From positions 2,232,001 through 2,296,000 of the forward strand of contig CP024846.1 in NCBI GenBank assembly GCA_004564215.1: a stretch of 64,000 nt of DNA, in the 5' to 3' direction. The translations under genes and the position numbers were made by a program. Positions 17,720 through 26,767 of the stretch are shown here, piece by piece. This DNA is from Beijerinckiaceae bacterium. GTDB lineage: Bacteria; Pseudomonadota; Alphaproteobacteria; Rhizobiales; Beijerinckiaceae. The notes under the pieces were generated by a model that worked only from the letters and a program-made list of their open reading frames with translations, was not told the DNA's origin and did no database searches. Within the stretch, counting starts at the first letter, position 1, and each line of letters begins with the position of its first letter.

Positions 17720-20700
17720 TCGCCCGTCTCATCGCATGGTCCGCCCGCAACCTCGTCCTGATCCTTGTGGGGACCGCTTTCGCGGTCGCGGCCGGCCTCT
17801 ATGCACTCCGCACGCTCCCGCTCGACGCCATTCCAGATCTCTCGGATGTTCAGGTCATCGTCTACACTGAATTTCCAGGCCAGGCCCCGCAGGTCGTCGA
17901 GGATCAGGTCACCTACCCGCTGACCACATCCATGCTGACTGTACCCCGCTCCAAGGTGGTGCGAGGCTTCTCGTTCTTCGGCGTCTCGTTCGTCTACGTG
18001 ATCTTTGAAGATGGCACCGACCCCTATTGGGCGCGGAGCCGAGTGCTGGAATATCTCAATGCCGTGGCACAGCGCCTGCCGGTAGGAGTCACACCGGGCC
18101 TCGGACCCGATGCGACCGGCGTCGGCTGGGTCTATCAATATGCCGTCGTTGCCAAGGACATGACCTTGGCCGAATTGCGTTCGCTGCAAGACTGGGTGGT
18201 CCGCTATGCCGTCTCTAAAGCCGAGGGCGTGGCGGAGGTCGCAAGCGTCGGCGGCTTCGTCAAGCAATATAACGTCGTGGTCGACCCGGTCCGCCTACGT
18301 GCGCAGGGCATTCCTTTGTCGAAGATCCGGGATGCGGTGCGCACCAGCAATATGGATGTCGGCGGGCGTACCGTCGAACTGTCCGAGTTCGAGTTCATGG
18401 TCCGTGGCCGCGGCTACTTCAAGAACGCGGCCGATATCGAAGACATTGTGCTGAAGACCGATCAAGGCACCCCATTGCGTCTCAAGGATGTCGCGTGGGT
18501 CGAGATCGGCCCCGGCGAACGCCGCGGCATCACCGAGCTCAATGGCGAGGGTGAAGTCGCAAGCGGCATCGCGCTGCAACGGTTCGGCGCTAACGCGCTT
18601 ACGGTTATCGAGAACGTCAAGGCGCGCCTATCGGAAATAGCCGCCAGCCTGCCGAAAGGCGTCGAGATCATCCCGGTCTATGACCGTTCGCAACTCATCC
18701 AAGCCGCGATTGAAACGCTCCGCGGCACATTGACCGAGGAGAGCATCATCGTCGCGCTGGTCTGCATCGTCTTCTTGCTCCACCTGCGCAGCGCACTGGT
18801 AGCCATCCTCATGCTCCCGGTCGGCATCCTGATGGCCTTCGCCGCCATGCGGCTGATCGGGCTTGGTGCCAACATCATGAGCCTCGGCGGCATCGCCATC
18901 GCGGTCGGTGCCATGATCGATGCCGCCATCGTCATGATCGAGAACGCCCACAAGCATCTCGAACGCGCACCGAAGGACAAGCCCCGCGTCGAGGTTCTGG
19001 TGGAAGCGGCGGCCGCAGTCGGCCCGGCCTTGTTCTTCAGCCTCCTCGTCATCACGGTGTCCTTTCTGCCGATCTTTACGCTCGAGTCACAGGAGGGACG
19101 GTTGTTCGGCCCGCTCGCCTTCACGAAGACCTTCGCGATGGCCGCGGCGGCGCTGCTCTCGGTGACGCTGGTTCCAGCTTTGATGGTCGTTTTCGTGCGC
19201 GGGAAGATCATTCCGGAGCATAAGAACCCCATCAACCGGTTTCTGATCTGGATCTATCGGCCCGTCATCCGAGGTGTTCTGAAAGCGAAGGCCGCCACAA
19301 TCATCTTTGCACTCATCATCGTTGGCGTGAGCATTTGGCCGGCTCGTCAGCTCGGCTCCGAGTTCATGCCGCCCTTGAACGAGGGGACGCTCATGTATAT
19401 GCCGACAACCCTGCCGGGACTGTCGGTAACTAAGGCGGCGGAACTCCTGCAGATGCAGGATCGGATCATCAAATCCTTCCCGGAAGTCGCCTCGGTCTAC
19501 GGCAAGGCTGGGCGAGCGTTGACGGCGACCGATCCGGCCCCGACCGAAATGTCCGAGACGATCATCAACCTGAAGCCCAAGTCCGCGTGGCGACCTGGCG
19601 TCAGCGTCGACAGCCTTAGGGCGCAGATGGACAAAGCCTTGCAGTTCCCCGGTGTCTCGAACGCATGGACCATGCCGATCCGGGCACGTATCGACATGCT
19701 CTCGACCGGCATCCGCACGCCGGTCGGTGTCAAGGTCTATGGAACCGACCTTGCCGAGATGGAGAAAGTCGCGCGCCGCATCGAGGGGATCTTGAAGGCG
19801 GTGCCGGGCACCTCCAGCGTCTATGCCGAGCGGGTGATCGGGGGCTATTACCTCGATATCACGCCAGACCGCGAGGCGTTGGGACGCTATGGTCTCGCCG
19901 TTGGCGACGTGCAAGACGTGATCGCGACGGCGCTTGGTGGCGAGACCGTGACGACAACCGTCGAGGGACGCGAGCGCTATGCCGTCAATGTGCGCTATCC
20001 GCGCGAGTTGCGCAGCAATCCCCAGGCGATCGCCACCGAGGTCCAGGTGCCGCTCCCCGGCGGCGGAACCGTGCCGCTCGGCGAGGTGGCGAAGGTTCAA
20101 CTCACGCGCGGCGCGACTTCGATCCGCACCGAGAACGGCCAGCTCGCCGTATACATCTTCGTCGATATCAATGGCCGAGATCTTGGAGGCTATGTCAACG
20201 AGGCACGGCACGCGGTCGCGAACGAAGTTAAGTTGCCGCCGGGCTATTCCGTCAGTTGGAGTGGGCAGTTCGAATATTTAGAGCGGGCGAAAGCACGTTT
20301 GAAGCTCGTCGTTCCGCTCACATTGCTCATCATTTTCCTGCTGCTCTATCTCAACTTCCGCGCTCTCACCGAAACACTGATCGTCATGCTGTCACTGCCG
20401 TTCGCGTTGGTAGGTGGGATCTGGTTGATGTGGTGGCTCGGCTTCAACGTGTCGGTCGCGGTCGCGGTCGGTTTCATCGCGCTCGCCGGCGTCGCCGCCG
20501 AGACTGGCGTGGTAATGCTGATCTACCTCGATCAGGCCATGAGGGAGCTGAAGGAAGAACGGTCAGCACAGGGTCGTCCCTTTACGCGCGCAGATCTTTA
20601 CGAAGCGATCATGCGCGGCGCTGTCGAGCGGGTACGGCCGAAGATGATGACGGTCGTGGCCATCATGGCTGGCCTGGTCCCCATTCTTTGGAGCACTGGC

Positions 20701-20892
20701 GCGGGCTCTGAAATCATGCAGCGCATCGCCGTTCCAATGATCGGAGGAATGCTGTCGTCCACGGTGCTGACCCTTGTCGTGATCCCAGCCATCTATGGTC
20801 TTATCAAAGGATGGAATCTATCGGACAGGGGCACCATGGTAGAGATAGCACCCGAAGCGAGTTGGACCAGGCCCAAGGCTGCTGCCGAATAA
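17716..20892 (+). CDS. cusA: CusA-like heavy-metal efflux RND transporter
   Basis: 1058 residues, the normal length for HME-RND pumps with twelve membrane helices and two large periplasmic loops. The diagnostic segments are GAMIDAAIVMIENAHKHLE in TM4 and LDAIPDLSDVQVIVYTEFPG. The three porter-domain methionine motifs known from E. coli CusA are all present: LMYMPTTLPG, PAPTEMSETI and RIDMLSTGIRTP. This strongly suggests Cu(I)/Ag(I) rather than Zn/Co/Cd specificity. It is encoded directly after the adaptor with an ATGA overlap and followed by a small membrane peptide; no outer-membrane component gene is nearby. Confidence 0.94.
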   Translation: MIARLIAWSARNLVLILVGTAFAVAAGLYALRTLPLDAIPDLSDVQVIVYTEFPGQAPQVVEDQVTYPLTTSMLTVPRSKVVRGFSFFGVSFVYVIFEDGTDPYWARSRVLEYLNAVAQRLPVGVTPGLGPDATGVGWVYQYAVVAKDMTLAELRSLQDWVVRYAVSKAEGVAEVASVGGFVKQYNVVVDPVRLRAQGIPLSKIRDAVRTSNMDVGGRTVELSEFEFMVRGRGYFKNAADIEDIVLKTDQGTPLRLKDVAWVEIGPGERRGITELNGEGEVASGIALQRFGANALTVIENVKARLSEIAASLPKGVEIIPVYDRSQLIQAAIETLRGTLTEESIIVALVCIVFLLHLRSALVAILMLPVGILMAFAAMRLIGLGANIMSLGGIAIAVGAMIDAAIVMIENAHKHLERAPKDKPRVEVLVEAAAAVGPALFFSLLVITVSFLPIFTLESQEGRLFGPLAFTKTFAMAAAALLSVTLVPALMVVFVRGKIIPEHKNPINRFLIWIYRPVIRGVLKAKAATIIFALIIVGVSIWPARQLGSEFMPPLNEGTLMYMPTTLPGLSVTKAAELLQMQDRIIKSFPEVASVYGKAGRALTATDPAPTEMSETIINLKPKSAWRPGVSVDSLRAQMDKALQFPGVSNAWTMPIRARIDMLSTGIRTPVGVKVYGTDLAEMEKVARRIEGILKAVPGTSSVYAERVIGGYYLDITPDREALGRYGLAVGDVQDVIATALGGETVTTTVEGRERYAVNVRYPRELRSNPQAIATEVQVPLPGGGTVPLGEVAKVQLTRGATSIRTENGQLAVYIFVDINGRDLGGYVNEARHAVANEVKLPPGYSVSWSGQFEYLERAKARLKLVVPLTLLIIFLLLYLNFRALTETLIVMLSLPFALVGGIWLMWWLGFNVSVAVAVGFIALAGVAAETGVVMLIYLDQAMRELKEERSAQGRPFTRADLYEAIMRGAVERVRPKMMTVVAIMAGLVPILWSTGAGSEIMQRIAVPMIGGMLSSTVLTLVVIPAIYGLIKGWNLSDRGTMVEIAPEASWTRPKAAAE

Positions 20893-20904
20893 AAGGAGAA
20901 AGCT

Positions 20905-21024
20905 ATGATGCAGGATATGATGGGCGGCTGGATGGGGTGGAGCATGGGCCTTTCTGGCCTAGCCATTATTGTTGTGCTGGTGCTCGTTGTGGCCGCCCTC
21001 GTCAAATACGTATTCTTCCGGTGA
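20905..21024 (+). CDS. 39-aa Met-rich single-pass membrane peptide of the efflux operon
   Basis: A strong AAGGAG site at 20893-20898 precedes an ATG at 20905. The 39-residue product has a Met/Trp-rich N-terminus (MMQDMMGGWMGWSMG), a single hydrophobic helix (LAIIVVLVLVVAALVKYVFF) and ends in Arg. The gene starts 12 bases after cusA, so it is part of the operon. The methionines suggest Cu(I)/Ag(I) contact or assembly with the pump. It is below usual gene-calling length and I know no assigned function. Confidence 0.75.
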   Translation: MMQDMMGGWMGWSMGLSGLAIIVVLVLVVAALVKYVFFR

Positions 21025-21217
21025 GGGGATCAAGCAGTCCTTCTATCACCAGCTCCCGGTAGGTGGTGCCAATTCAATGCTATCGGCAAGCGCGGGCAAT
21101 GGGCTTGCTACTTTGTGTCTCTGCGGAGAATCTGCTCGTCTGAGCTCTCTCTTGCGAAGGCCTAAGCGAACAGAATTGTGATAGTCTCCAGGCTCAAAGC
21201 TACGCACGAGGCAACTA

Positions 21218-21514
21218 TTGCTTAACCCCCACCTATTATTATGCTTTGACTTTCCCAAACTGGTGGGCAAGCAACCTTCCAAAATCGGAATGGATTGGAG
21301 AATCTTCGTGTCTATAGCGACGCGTATATCCGGGACATTGCCGTACGTTGTGCAACGGTTATTTGACGTCGTACGCGGACCTCAAGCGCCTCGCCCTGAT
21401 AGTTCTGATCCGCGCGAGATAGACAAATTTTACCGTGAGCATTATTCCCCACGGAGAAAAATTGGCGCGTCAAATTCGGCGATGCCGATACCCCGCCTAC
21501 GTGATCCTGTTTGA
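21218..21514 (+). CDS. Uncertain small ORF in the gap between the efflux and hyf-like operons
   Basis: The 599-base gap from 21025 to 21623 contains no recognised gene. The best frame encodes up to 98 residues; an internal ATG at 21290 gives MDWRIFVSIATRISGTLPYV followed by SSDPREIDKFYREHYSP. It has a plausible composition but no good ribosome site and no recognised domain. It may be a remnant. Confidence 0.25.
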   Translation: MLNPHLLLCFDFPKLVGKQPSKIGMDWRIFVSIATRISGTLPYVVQRLFDVVRGPQAPRPDSSDPREIDKFYREHYSPRRKIGASNSAMPIPRLRDPV

Positions 21515-21623
21515 TCTTACAGTAACAAGTTGGTTGTACGGGCCGAAGGCGAAGGTGCGGGGCGGGGCATGAATCCACCGCGGCTAGTCCAGCTTGAAAA
21601 AGGCGTAATGTCGACAAATGCAC

Positions 21624-22151
21624 TCACCGGGCACGATTGTCAGTGTTCAGATTCCGAAGCAGCGCAAGTAACCCTTGTAGAATTTCAGTCGGCGATGGCG
21701 GGCAGCCTGGGATGTGGAGATCGACTGGGACGACCTCGGAGACCCCTCCTATGACGGCATAGCTGCCGGCAAAGCAGCCACCATCAAAAGCGCAGCTGCC
21801 GAGACTGACGACCCATTTGGGATTGGGAGTCGCATCGTAGGTCCGCCGTAATGCTTCGCGCATGTTTTTTGTGACTGGACCGGTGACGAGCAAGACATCG
21901 GCATGCCGCGGCGAGGCGACAAATCGCATGCCAAAACGCTCGATGTCATAGAAGGCATTGCCGAGGGCGTGAATTTCCAGCTCACAGCCGTTGCACGAAC
22001 CAGCGTCGACTTGGCGGATCGACAGACTGCGTCCGAGTTTTGCGCGGGCGGCATGGTCCAGCTTTGTCGCGAGTGCGGCAAATTCGGTGTCCGCCGGGGC
22101 CCGTTCCGTGAGGGGAGCTTTCAGCAAACCTTTGAGCAGAGTTTTTCGCAT
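21624..22151 (-). CDS. hyfI: Hydrogenase-4/complex I small subunit-like Fe-S protein (HyfI/NuoB family)
   Basis: 175 residues. The [4Fe-4S] ligands of the NuoB/hydrogenase small subunit are intact: Cys53 and Cys56 in GSCNGCELE, Cys120 in SLGSCA and Cys150 in PGCPPSP, with ADVLLVTGPVTKNM between them. In the family this cluster is the terminal electron carrier next to the catalytic or quinone site in the large subunit. It is the last gene of the minus-strand operon, nine bases after the large-subunit gene. Because the partner lacks NiFe ligands, electrons from this cluster must go somewhere other than to a NiFe site. Confidence 0.88.
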   Translation of the reverse strand: MRKTLLKGLLKAPLTERAPADTEFAALATKLDHAARAKLGRSLSIRQVDAGSCNGCELEIHALGNAFYDIERFGMRFVASPRHADVLLVTGPVTKNMREALRRTYDATPNPKWVVSLGSCAFDGGCFAGSYAVIGGVSEVVPVDLHIPGCPPSPTEILQGLLALLRNLNTDNRAR

Positions 22152-22160
22152 AGCACCGGC

Positions 22161-23705
22161 TTAAAGATCATGGCCAGAGTAGGAGCAGTTAAACGACTTG
22201 TTGCAGAGGGGGAAGTCAGCGACGATGTTCCCCTCGATCGCGGCCTCAATCAAGGGCCACTGGAACCAGGAGGGATCGCGCAAGTGGCACCGCTCGATGC
22301 GCGCATCAGAGCCAAGGCGGACCCAGGCTAAAACGTCGCCGCGAAATCCTTCGACCACGGCCAAGCCCTCACCAGAACCGCCCGTCCCGCTTACCGGGAC
22401 ACGGGTCGCCTCTTGCGCAGGAATGCGGGCGAGGATCAGTTCGACGAGCGCAAGGCTCTGGGCCACTTCACGGATGCGAATCCAGATTCGTGCATTGACA
22501 TCGCCCTCCGTGAGCAACGGCACGTCGTAATTAAAAAGCAATGCATCATATGGCGGGTAGGCGAGCTGAAGGCGGGCATCGAACGCGCGCCCCGACGCTC
22601 GGCCGACAATGCCTCCGCTGCCATACTGCTGGGCGAGGGCTGGATGCACGATTCCGGTGCCGACGGTCCGATCCTGGAGCGAGGCGGTATTGTCGTAAAG
22701 CTCGACCAGCGGAGGGAAGGCTCTGCTGACCGTTCCAACCAATTCCCGGATCTGCTCGAAGCCCCGCGATGTGAGGTCGATGCCAACCCCACCCGGCACG
22801 ATGCAGTCCATCATTAAGCGATGCCCGAAGCATGCCGCCGAAGTGCGCAGGACGCGTTCACGCAGGACCCCGCAATAGGCGTGCATCATCGCGAAAGCCG
22901 CGTCGTTGCAAATCGCGCCGATATCACCGAAGTGATTGGCGAGGCGTTCGAGTTCTGCCATCAGAGCGCGCAACCAAACGGCGCGCGGAGGAACCTCGAT
23001 ATCAAGCGCCGCCTCGACTGCGCGGGCGAAAGCAAAGGCGTAGGCGACTGTGCTATCGCCCGACGCACGTCCGGCAAGACGTGCGGCCCCATCAATGGAC
23101 GCGCCACGCATCAGGGACTCTATGCCCTTGTGGACGTAACCGAGCCGTTCTTCGAGCCGCACCACCGTCTCGCCGCTGGCGGTGAAACGGAAATGACCAG
23201 GTTCGATGATGCCCGCATGGACTGGGCCGACTGGGATTTGGTGCAAGCCCTCGCCGTCGGACGCAAGAAATTCGTAAGGGGACGCGGATTGACGTACCTC
23301 TGCCTGCCTTCCGAGCGGATGGCGCAGGCCCCAATGGCCATGGTCGAGCCACGGACGCGGATCGGGCAGTCCCATGGGCTCAAGGCCGAAAAGGTCACGA
23401 ATCGCGCGCTCCGGACGAATGGCGGGAGGATGGAGTCGCCCGACGGAGGGAAAGCTCCCCTTAGGACATTCATGGGTAACGACCGCGACCTGGGCCGCCG
23501 CATCGTCGAGAATGGCCATGTGAACCGCGCCCGTGTCTCCCCACAGGCCAAACAATGTCCATCGCCCCTCGGCAATTTGTTGCGCGAGCGATTGCCAGAG
23601 ATCGCCGTCCACGACGCGACGCGGCCATGGGCGATGGTCTGGCATGGCCCGTCCGGATTCGATGGTGTCGATCAGCAGTGGCATGTCTTGCCTCTCCGCA
23701 TTCAT
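22161..23705 (-). CDS. hyfG: Hydrogenase-4 large subunit-like protein lacking [NiFe] ligands (HyfG/NuoCD-like)
   Basis: 514 residues combining an N-terminal NuoC-like domain (about 1-140; PERAIRDLFGLEPMGLPDPR) with a NuoD/hydrogenase large-subunit domain (VGPVHAGIIEPGHFRF, EERLGYVHKGIESLM). Active group 4 hydrogenases have RxCGxC after this region; here residues 213-218 are RASGDS, both Cys replaced by Ser. The C-terminal DPCxxC is replaced by SFNCSYSGHD (residues 504-513), so the two C-terminal ligands are also gone. The protein cannot bind a normal NiFe centre. It matches the idea of energy-converting-hydrogenase-related (Ehr) complexes. The start overlaps the hyfF stop as ATGA. Confidence 0.88.
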   Translation of the reverse strand: MNAERQDMPLLIDTIESGRAMPDHRPWPRRVVDGDLWQSLAQQIAEGRWTLFGLWGDTGAVHMAILDDAAAQVAVVTHECPKGSFPSVGRLHPPAIRPERAIRDLFGLEPMGLPDPRPWLDHGHWGLRHPLGRQAEVRQSASPYEFLASDGEGLHQIPVGPVHAGIIEPGHFRFTASGETVVRLEERLGYVHKGIESLMRGASIDGAARLAGRASGDSTVAYAFAFARAVEAALDIEVPPRAVWLRALMAELERLANHFGDIGAICNDAAFAMMHAYCGVLRERVLRTSAACFGHRLMMDCIVPGGVGIDLTSRGFEQIRELVGTVSRAFPPLVELYDNTASLQDRTVGTGIVHPALAQQYGSGGIVGRASGRAFDARLQLAYPPYDALLFNYDVPLLTEGDVNARIWIRIREVAQSLALVELILARIPAQEATRVPVSGTGGSGEGLAVVEGFRGDVLAWVRLGSDARIERCHLRDPSWFQWPLIEAAIEGNIVADFPLCNKSFNCSYSGHDL

Positions 23706-25150
23706 CCGAGCAGACGAGCAACATGCTGGAACCAGGCGACCAGCGGCGGCGGCAAATAAATACCCGCCATCAGCACCAGGCTCAGGTGGGCGCCGATCGG
23801 CAGAAAGGATGCTCGCACCGGTCCGGTGCCGCCTTTCGGTGCACCGAATGCAAGTTGGTGAACCCGCAGGAAAAGCGCGCCGAAGGCGATGAGCAGACCG
23901 GCGACCAACGGCAGCGCTAGCAACGGTTCCCGCGCAAAGGTCGAGCTCACGACCAGAAACTCGCTCATGAAGATGCCGAGCGGCGGCATTCCGGCGATTG
24001 CAACGACTCCCAGGACGAGCCCCCAGCCGAGAAGCGGATGAGTGACCGTCAGGCCGCGAATGTCACTAATTTTCTGGGTTCCCTTGACCTGAGCGATGTG
24101 GCCAACAGTGAAGAAGATCGCCGATTTGGTCAGGCTGTGCATGGTCATGTGCAAAAGGCCGGCGAAATTGGCAAGCGGTCCGCCCATGCCGAAGGCGAAA
24201 ACGATAATACCCATGTGCTCGATCGACGAGTAACCGAACAAGCGCTTGATGTCGTCGCTGCGGTACAGCATGAAACCCGCAAAAATCAGCGAGCCTAGCC
24301 CCATTGTTGCCATCAGCGGCCCCGGCGCTATCGCAGCGGAATTGGCCGCGAGCAGCAGCTTGAAGCGCAACACGGCGTAGAGGGCGACGTTAAGCAGCAG
24401 GCCGGAAAGCACGGCCGAGATCGGCGTCGGACCCTCGGCATGTGCGTCCGGCAACCAGGCGTGGAGCGGGGCGAGGCCAACCTTGGTGCCGTAGCCAAGC
24501 AGCAGGAAGACAAAAGCGACATTGAGCAGCGCCGGATCGAAAGCCGATACCCGCTTGATCAGCACCGTCCAAAGCATGCCATCGAGCCCTTCGCCAACGA
24601 CCGGAGTGGCGGCCATGTAGACGAGGATCGTCCCAAACAGGGCCAACGCGATGCCGACGCTGCCCAGGATGAAATATTTCCAGGCCGCCTCGATCGCCTC
24701 GCGCGTGCGGTAGATGCCGACCATAAGCACCGTGGTTAGAGTCGCCAGTTCGATTGCCACCCACATCAGGCCGATGTTGTTGGCGACCAGTGCGAGGTTC
24801 ATCGCGAACAACAGCACCTGGTACATGGCGTGGTAGAAGCGGAGGTGAGCCGGAGTGAGGCGACCAGCCTCCAGCTCATGGGCGATGTAGCTGGCGCTGA
24901 AGACACTGGTGGTGAAGCCGACAAAATTGTTGAGAACGACGAAGACGACGTTGAGATCGTCGACCAGGAAGTAGGGGCCGGGTTCTGGCTTCCAGATGAA
25001 CAGCGATAGTGAGGCAAGGAGCGTCAGAAAAGCCGAGAGCACATTGAGTTGGGCAGACAGGCGGTAGCCGGGAAGCAGCGCGAGCAGGGCGGCGGTCACT
25101 GCCGGAATCGCCAGGATTAGCGTAACCCCATTCAAGGAAAACGTGTTCAT
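23702..25150 (-). CDS. hyfF: Hydrogenase-4 component F-like, antiporter (NuoN/M/Mrp-type) membrane subunit
   Basis: 482 residues with about 14 predicted membrane helices. Conserved features of proton-translocating antiporter-type subunits are present: the TM5 Glu in WVAIELATLTTVLMVG, TM7-8 lysine regions (GYGTKVGLAPLHAWLPDAHAEG) and HMTMHSLTKSAIFF. The LPDAH motif and KRLFGYSSIEHMGI are typical of HyfF. It probably couples electron transfer in the Fe-S/large-subunit module to H+ or Na+ movement across the inner membrane. ATGA overlaps link it to both neighbours. Confidence 0.9.
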   Translation of the reverse strand: MNTFSLNGVTLILAIPAVTAALLALLPGYRLSAQLNVLSAFLTLLASLSLFIWKPEPGPYFLVDDLNVVFVVLNNFVGFTTSVFSASYIAHELEAGRLTPAHLRFYHAMYQVLLFAMNLALVANNIGLMWVAIELATLTTVLMVGIYRTREAIEAAWKYFILGSVGIALALFGTILVYMAATPVVGEGLDGMLWTVLIKRVSAFDPALLNVAFVFLLLGYGTKVGLAPLHAWLPDAHAEGPTPISAVLSGLLLNVALYAVLRFKLLLAANSAAIAPGPLMATMGLGSLIFAGFMLYRSDDIKRLFGYSSIEHMGIIVFAFGMGGPLANFAGLLHMTMHSLTKSAIFFTVGHIAQVKGTQKISDIRGLTVTHPLLGWGLVLGVVAIAGMPPLGIFMSEFLVVSSTFAREPLLALPLVAGLLIAFGALFLRVHQLAFGAPKGGTGPVRASFLPIGAHLSLVLMAGIYLPPPLVAWFQHVARLLG

Positions 25151-25809
25151 CGGCGCTCTCCCTGGAATCGGTCGAGCGCTTCGACGTCGACGGTGTCGAA
25201 GCGCTCGCGAATGCGAAACAGGAGAGTACCAATGACGATGAAGGCAATGAGGACTGAAAAGGCGACGCTGATCTCGACCACAAGCGGCATGCCCTTGGCC
25301 CCGGTGGCGGCTAATATCAGCCCGTTTTCAAGAGACATGAAGCCGACGATCTGACTCACCGCATTGCTTCGCGTCACCATCATGAGAAGGCCGAGTAAAA
25401 TCACGGAGAGGGCAAAGGCTAGGTCCTCGCGCGCCAGCGGGTAAGCGTCAGCGGTCACCCTGAGCATCACCACCATGGAAAGCGCGACAAGCCCCATGCC
25501 CGCCAGCATTGTGGGACCGATGCTGACGACGTTCTCGACTTCCCGATGGATGCCGAGGCGAGCGATAATGCGATGCAGCGCCACAGGGATGATGATAGCC
25601 TTGAAGAAGAGGGCTATCGCGGCCGTGACATAGAGGTGCGGCGCGCCTTGCACATAAGCTTGCCACGCGACCGATAGCGCGAGAACCACGGCTTGCAACG
25701 CAAAGACGTTAAGGAGTGCGTAAAGGCGATCCTGATAGAGGAGCATAAAGCTCACGAGCACGAGGCAACCGGCGAAAAGATGAGCGACGTCGAATGCAAG
25801 ATGGCCCAT
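25147..25809 (-). CDS. hyfE: Hydrogenase-4 component E-like membrane subunit
   Basis: 220 residues from the ATG at 25809, chosen over an upstream TTG because GGAG lies eight bases before it and it starts one base after the hyfC stop. Six to seven hydrophobic helices include LFAGCLVLVSFMLLYQDRLY and a NuoK-like C-terminal half (VTRSNAVSQIVGFMSLENGL, with the family Glu). HyfE proteins resemble NuoK joined to extra helices and form part of the ion channel of group 4 complexes. The stop overlaps the hyfF start as ATGA. Confidence 0.87.
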   Translation of the reverse strand: MGHLAFDVAHLFAGCLVLVSFMLLYQDRLYALLNVFALQAVVLALSVAWQAYVQGAPHLYVTAAIALFFKAIIIPVALHRIIARLGIHREVENVVSIGPTMLAGMGLVALSMVVMLRVTADAYPLAREDLAFALSVILLGLLMMVTRSNAVSQIVGFMSLENGLILAATGAKGMPLVVEISVAFSVLIAFIVIGTLLFRIRERFDTVDVEALDRFQGERR

Positions 25810-25810
25810 C

Positions 25811-26767
25811 TCAAAGACTCCGTGACACAAACAGGAGCAGCATTCCGAGCAAGCCGAGCATCAATGCAGCGCCAAGGAATTCGGAAATTCGAAAAATGCG
25901 CATTTTGGCGACCGTCACTTCGAATAACCCCAGCAGAAAACCGCCGATCGCAAGCTTGATGATATAGGTCACGAAACCTTGCAGCGCGGCGCCAGCGCGC
26001 GCGTCGGGCGGCGCCAGGCCCCATGGGAAGAACACGCAGGCAATGAGCGACATATAGAGCAAAAGCTTCAGTGCAGCCGCGAGTTCTATTAATGCGAGAT
26101 GACGCCCTGAATACTCCAAAACCATGGCTTCATGCACCATGGTGAGTTCTAAGTGGGTCGCCGGATTGTCTACCGGAATACGAGCGTTTTCCGCGATGCC
26201 GACCATCACGAGTGCGACGAGCGCCAATCCTGCCGAAACTCGCAGACCGACTCCCGACGACAACATAAATCCGGCAAGGCTCGAAAGTTGGGTCGATCCC
26301 GCGAGCAGCGCGATGGTGAAAACGATCATTATCATCGCGGGTTCGGCAAGAGTCGCGATCATCGCCTCTCGACTCGAGCCGATGCCACCAAAGCTGGTCC
26401 CCACGTCCATTCCGGCAAGCACAAGAAAAAAGCGCGCGCTGCCGAGGAGCGCGATGATCGCGATGAGGTCGGCGGACCAGCTGAAAAGAAGGCCGGTCCC
26501 GAAAGTCGGAACGAGCGCCGCAGCCACCCAGGTCGTGGCGAAGATCAGATAAGGAGCCACGCGGAACAGCCAAGAGGCATTTTCGGCGAGAACGACTTCC
26601 TTGCGCAGGAGCCGCAGAAGGTCGCGATAGGGTTGCAGGAGCGGTGGCCCCCGGCGTCGTAAAAGGCGCGCCTTGACCTTACGCACCAAGCCGGTGAGCA
26701 GAGGCGCCAGCAGAAGCACCAGGAGCATCTGCGCATTTTGAATTGCGAGGTCAAATATCAGGGCCAC
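25811..26767 (-). CDS. hyfC: Hydrogenase-4 component C-like (NuoH-type) membrane subunit
   Basis: 318 residues from a GTG at 26767. NuoH/HycD hallmarks are present: GLVRKVKARLLRRRGPPLLQ at the N-terminus, the acidic loop VDNPATHLELTMVHEAMVLE and SGRHLALIELAAALKL. This subunit anchors the peripheral Fe-S module and lines the proton or quinone pathway. The gene overlaps the end of hyfB by ten bases and precedes hyfE by one base, so the operon is tightly packed. Confidence 0.9.
   Translation of the reverse strand: MALIFDLAIQNAQMLLVLLLAPLLTGLVRKVKARLLRRRGPPLLQPYRDLLRLLRKEVVLAENASWLFRVAPYLIFATTWVAAALVPTFGTGLLFSWSADLIAIIALLGSARFFLVLAGMDVGTSFGGIGSSREAMIATLAEPAMIMIVFTIALLAGSTQLSSLAGFMLSSGVGLRVSAGLALVALVMVGIAENARIPVDNPATHLELTMVHEAMVLEYSGRHLALIELAAALKLLLYMSLIACVFFPWGLAPPDARAGAALQGFVTYIIKLAIGGFLLGLFEVTVAKMRIFRISEFLGAALMLGLLGMLLLFVSRSL

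Noticed and set aside
19087..20211. Long minus-strand frame opposite cusA
   Set aside because: Antisense shadow of the RND pump gene with no recognisable features.
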